In this document: positions 62,115 through 64,000 of the stretch, piece after piece
Layout: every line of letters starts with the position of its first letter
Numbering within the stretch: position 1 is the first letter of the stretch
DNA from: Pseudomonadota bacterium
GTDB lineage: Bacteria > Pseudomonadota > Gammaproteobacteria > Burkholderiales > Ferrovaceae
NCBI GenBank assembly: GCA_021826025.1
Contig: JAKBBG010000001.1
Coordinates: forward strand, 21,969-85,968
Length of the DNA stretch: 64,000 nucleotides
Direction: 5' to 3'
Notes under the pieces: model-generated
What the model was told of the DNA's origin: nothing
Seen by the model: only the letters and a program-made list of their open reading frames with translations
Databases searched by the model: none
Translations under genes and position numbers: made by a program

Positions 62115-63533
62115 GTGACCTTGCTGCCAACCGTCGCCATCGTGGGCCGCCCCAATGTGGGCAAGTCCACCCTGTTCAACCGCCTGACCCGGTCGCGCGA
62201 CGCCCTGGTGGCGGACCAGCCCGGGCTCACCCGCGACAGGCACTACGGGCGGGCGCGTTTTGAAGGGGTTCCCTATCTCGTCGTCGACACCGGCGGGTTC
62301 GAACCGGTGGCGCGCGACGGGATCCTGCTCCAGATGGCGCGGCAAACCCTGCAGGCCGTGGATGAGGCGGACCGGGTGATTTTTCTCACGGACGGGCGGG
62401 CCGGCCTGACCCCCGGCGACCGCGCCATCGCGCAGACCCTGCGCAGCCGCGGCAAGGAAGTGACTCTTGCCGTCAACAAGGTGGAAGGCATGCCCGGGGC
62501 CGTCGTGACGGCGGAATTTCACGAGCTCGGCCTGGGAGAACCGATCGCCGTGTCGTCGGCGCACGGCGAAGGCATCAGCCGGCTCATGGAGTCGACCCTG
62601 GCCGGGTTCGGGCCGGAACCCGAGCCCCAGCCCCAGGCCGATCAGGACGACGTTCCGCGCATCGCCATCGTGGGGCGCCCCAACGTGGGGAAGTCCACCC
62701 TGGTGAACCAGCTCCTGGGCGAAGAGCGCGTCATCGCCTTCGACCAGCCCGGAACGACCCGGGACAGCATCGCCGTGGACTTCGATCGCAACGGCAAACG
62801 CTATGTCCTGATCGATACGGCCGGCCTGCGGCGCCGCGGCAAGGTGTTCGAAGCGGTGGAAAAATTTTCCGTCTTCAAAACCATGCAGGCCATCGAAGAA
62901 GCCAACGTGGTGGTGCTGACGCTGGACGCACAGCAGGACATTTCGGACCAGGACGCCCATATCGCGGGCTACGTCGTGAATGCCGGACGGGCGGTGGTGC
63001 TGGCCGTGAACAAATGGGACGGGCTGGATCCGCACCGGCGCGACATGGTGAAGAGCGACCTGGCCCGCAAGCTCGGGTTTCTCGATTTTGCCACGCCCCT
63101 GTTCCTGTCGGCCCTCAAGGGAACCGGCGTCGGCGGGCTGCTGCCCGCCGTGGACGGGGCCTATGCGGCGGCCATGGCAAAGCTGTCCACGCCCAAACTC
63201 ACGCGGGTGCTGCATGCGGCCGTGACGCAACACCAGCCCCCCAAGGCGGGTCCGTTCCGTCCCAAGCTGCGCTATGCGCACCAGGGCGGGCATAATCCCC
63301 CCATCGTGGTGGTGCATGGGTCCGCCGTCGCCCACGTTCCCGAGTCCTATCGCCGCTATCTGGAAAACACCTTCCGCAATGCCTTCGAGCTGCGCGGGAC
63401 CCCGCTGCGCGTGGAGTTCCGGCAGGGACATAACCCCTTTGCCGACCGCAAGCCCAAGCCCTTGACGGAAGCCGAGGAAAACCGCTTGCGTCGTCAGCGG
63501 CGGCGCGGCCGCAAGCTGTTCGGAAAGCGCTAA
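62115..63533 (+). CDS. der: Ribosome biogenesis GTPase Der (EngA)
   Basis: Essential for 50S subunit assembly. It has two tandem GTPase domains: the first P-loop is in [13 protein letters not shown] (11-18) and the second in [11 protein letters not shown] (187-194). VDTGGFEP and [11 protein letters not shown] are the switch II blocks; NKVEG and NKWDG are the guanine-specificity motifs. A KH-like domain and a basic tail end the protein ([14 protein letters not shown]). Length 472 aa. GTG start 12 bases after bamB. Confidence 0.97.
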   Translation: MTLLPTVAIVGRPNVGKSTLFNRLTRSRDALVADQPGLTRDRHYGRARFEGVPYLVVDTGGFEPVARDGILLQMARQTLQAVDEADRVIFLTDGRAGLTPGDRAIAQTLRSRGKEVTLAVNKVEGMPGAVVTAEFHELGLGEPIAVSSAHGEGISRLMESTLAGFGPEPEPQPQADQDDVPRIAIVGRPNVGKSTLVNQLLGEERVIAFDQPGTTRDSIAVDFDRNGKRYVLIDTAGLRRRGKVFEAVEKFSVFKTMQAIEEANVVVLTLDAQQDISDQDAHIAGYVVNAGRAVVLAVNKWDGLDPHRRDMVKSDLARKLGFLDFATPLFLSALKGTGVGGLLPAVDGAYAAAMAKLSTPKLTRVLHAAVTQHQPPKAGPFRPKLRYAHQGGHNPPIVVVHGSAVAHVPESYRRYLENTFRNAFELRGTPLRVEFRQGHNPFADRKPKPLTEAEENRLRRQRRRGRKLFGKR

Positions 63534-63543
63534 ACGGGGTGGA

Positions 63544-63573
63544 TTGGAACTTGCTTCGAAAAAGCAGTAGAAT
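63544..63573 (+). promoter_or_regulatory. Sigma-70-type promoter for hfq
   Basis: TTGGAA at 63544-63549 and TAGAAT at 63568-63573 are 18 bases apart and lie 52 bases before the hfq ATG. A small hairpin (TGCTT, CGAAA loop, AAGCA at 63552-63566) occupies the spacer between the two elements. The region between der and hfq is AT-rich compared with its surroundings. Confidence 0.5.
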
Positions 63574-63625
63574 GCTTTGACGAAGGTTCGATATTTTTAT
63601 AACAAAACCCTTCTGGAGAATCAGA

Positions 63626-63865
63626 ATGAGTACGAAAGGGCAACTCCTACAAGACCCGTTTCTTAACGCGCTCCGCAAAGAGCATATTCCCGTCTCGATC
63701 TACCTGGTCAACGGCATCAAATTGCAGGGCCAGGTGGAATCGTTTGACCAGTATGTGGTGCTGTTGAAAAACACCACCACCCAGATGGTTTACAAACACG
63801 CCATTTCCACCGTGGTGCCGGCGCGCTCGGTTTCCATGCCCGTAGAAAGCGCTGCTGAAAGTTGA
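63626..63865 (+). CDS. hfq: RNA chaperone Hfq
   Basis: A hexameric Sm-like protein that pairs small RNAs with mRNAs. It has [20 protein letters not shown], the Sm1 block [21 protein letters not shown] and the Sm2 YKHAIST with K57 and H58. The Sm core is complete; the C-terminal tail is short, total 79 aa, as usual in betaproteobacteria. TGGAG precedes the ATG. Confidence 0.98.
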   Translation: MSTKGQLLQDPFLNALRKEHIPVSIYLVNGIKLQGQVESFDQYVVLLKNTTTQMVYKHAISTVVPARSVSMPVESAAES

Positions 63866-63872
63866 TGGGGTT

Positions 63873-64000
63873 ATGACGGATTCTGGTCCGCTGCTGGGCC
63901 GGGGCCGGAAATCCCCCAACAAACGGCAGGCGGCTGCCGGCGCCCTCGAAGCGGAACAAACCTCGTCGGGTCGGCCGGACCGCGCCTTGCTGGTCAGCCT
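63873..64000 (+). CDS. hflX: GTPase HflX, N-terminal fragment cut by window edge
   Basis: An open frame from the ATG at 63873 runs to the window edge (42 full codons). It has a polar variable lead (MTDSGPLLGRGRKSPN), then RPDRALLVSL, which fits the start of the HflX N-terminal domain. No GTPase motif is within reach, so the call rests mainly on the conserved hfq-hflX order. HflX rescues and splits stalled ribosomes. Confidence 0.7.
   Translation, partial: MTDSGPLLGRGRKSPNKRQAAAGALEAEQTSSGRPDRALLVS

Noticed and set aside
60921..63431. 836-codon minus-strand frame opposite bamB and der
   Set aside because: Same reason: both plus-strand genes have intact motifs and this frame has none.

Overview
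The window is a gene-dense, high-GC chromosomal segment of a betaproteobacterium. The evidence is the gene neighbourhoods (exbB-exbD-lpxK-Trm112-kdsB-adk, ffs-dnaX-ybaB-recR, ilvE-zinc finger-waaF, yhdP-nitrilase-tldD-aroG, ndk-rlmN-rodZ-like-ispG-hisS-yfgM-bamB-der-hfq-hflX) together with a PhaM-type polyhydroxyalkanoate (PHA) granule protein and a PPi-dependent phosphofructokinase beside a proton-pumping pyrophosphatase. The last pair suggests an autotroph or methylotroph of the Nitrosomonadales type, but that placement is inference. I see no rRNA, tRNA, insertion sequence, prophage or CRISPR array.

Layout. 1-3.9 kb: an edge-truncated M48 membrane protease, orn, dsbD and queG. 4.0-9.9 kb: tsaE-amiC-mutL-miaA, converging on xseA. 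9.9-10.2 kb: an AT-rich intergenic region with two facing DnaA-box-like sites. 10.2-17.9 kb: an envelope block (exbB, exbD, lpxK, Trm112-like, kdsB), then adk, pfp and hppA and a Nudix hydrolase. 17.9-22.6 kb: a proline iminopeptidase, phaZ-phaM, folA, ribA and a 3-hydroxybutyrate dehydrogenase. 22.6-27.2 kb: the 4.5S RNA gene ffs, a PagL-like enzyme, dnaX-ybaB-recR and serS. 27.2-34.3 kb: mltF, ispD-ispF, a phosphohexomutase, an unrecognised outer-membrane barrel, a YheT hydrolase and alr.

34.3-40.6 kb is the accessory part: seven overlapping genes, trbB-trbC-trbD-trbE-trbJ-trbL plus an 87-codon gene of unknown function. They follow the RP4 trb order, but the outer-membrane core genes (trbF, G, H, I), a relaxase and a coupling protein are absent. 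xdhC and a MocA-like nucleotidyltransferase follow. This reduced type IV secretion locus is the best candidate here for something undescribed.

42.1-44.3 kb (minus strand): ilvE, a CHCC zinc-finger protein and waaF. 44.4-52.8 kb: yhdP, a nitrilase-family amidase, tldD, aroG and a His-rich DUF4337-like membrane protein. 52.8-64 kb: a cobalamin adenosyltransferase, accA-tilS, then a long co-directional run from ndk to hflX, which is cut by the window edge.

Most genes are packed with ATGA, GTGA or TTGA start-stop overlaps. Seven of eight convergent pairs overlap at their 3' ends, three of them through a shared CTAG. Themes that link the genes are envelope biogenesis (lpxK, kdsB, waaF, PagL, yhdP, bamB, amiC, mltF, alr), isoprenoid synthesis (ispD, ispF, ispG), PPi-linked energy metabolism (pfp, hppA) and PHA turnover (phaZ, phaM, bdhA).
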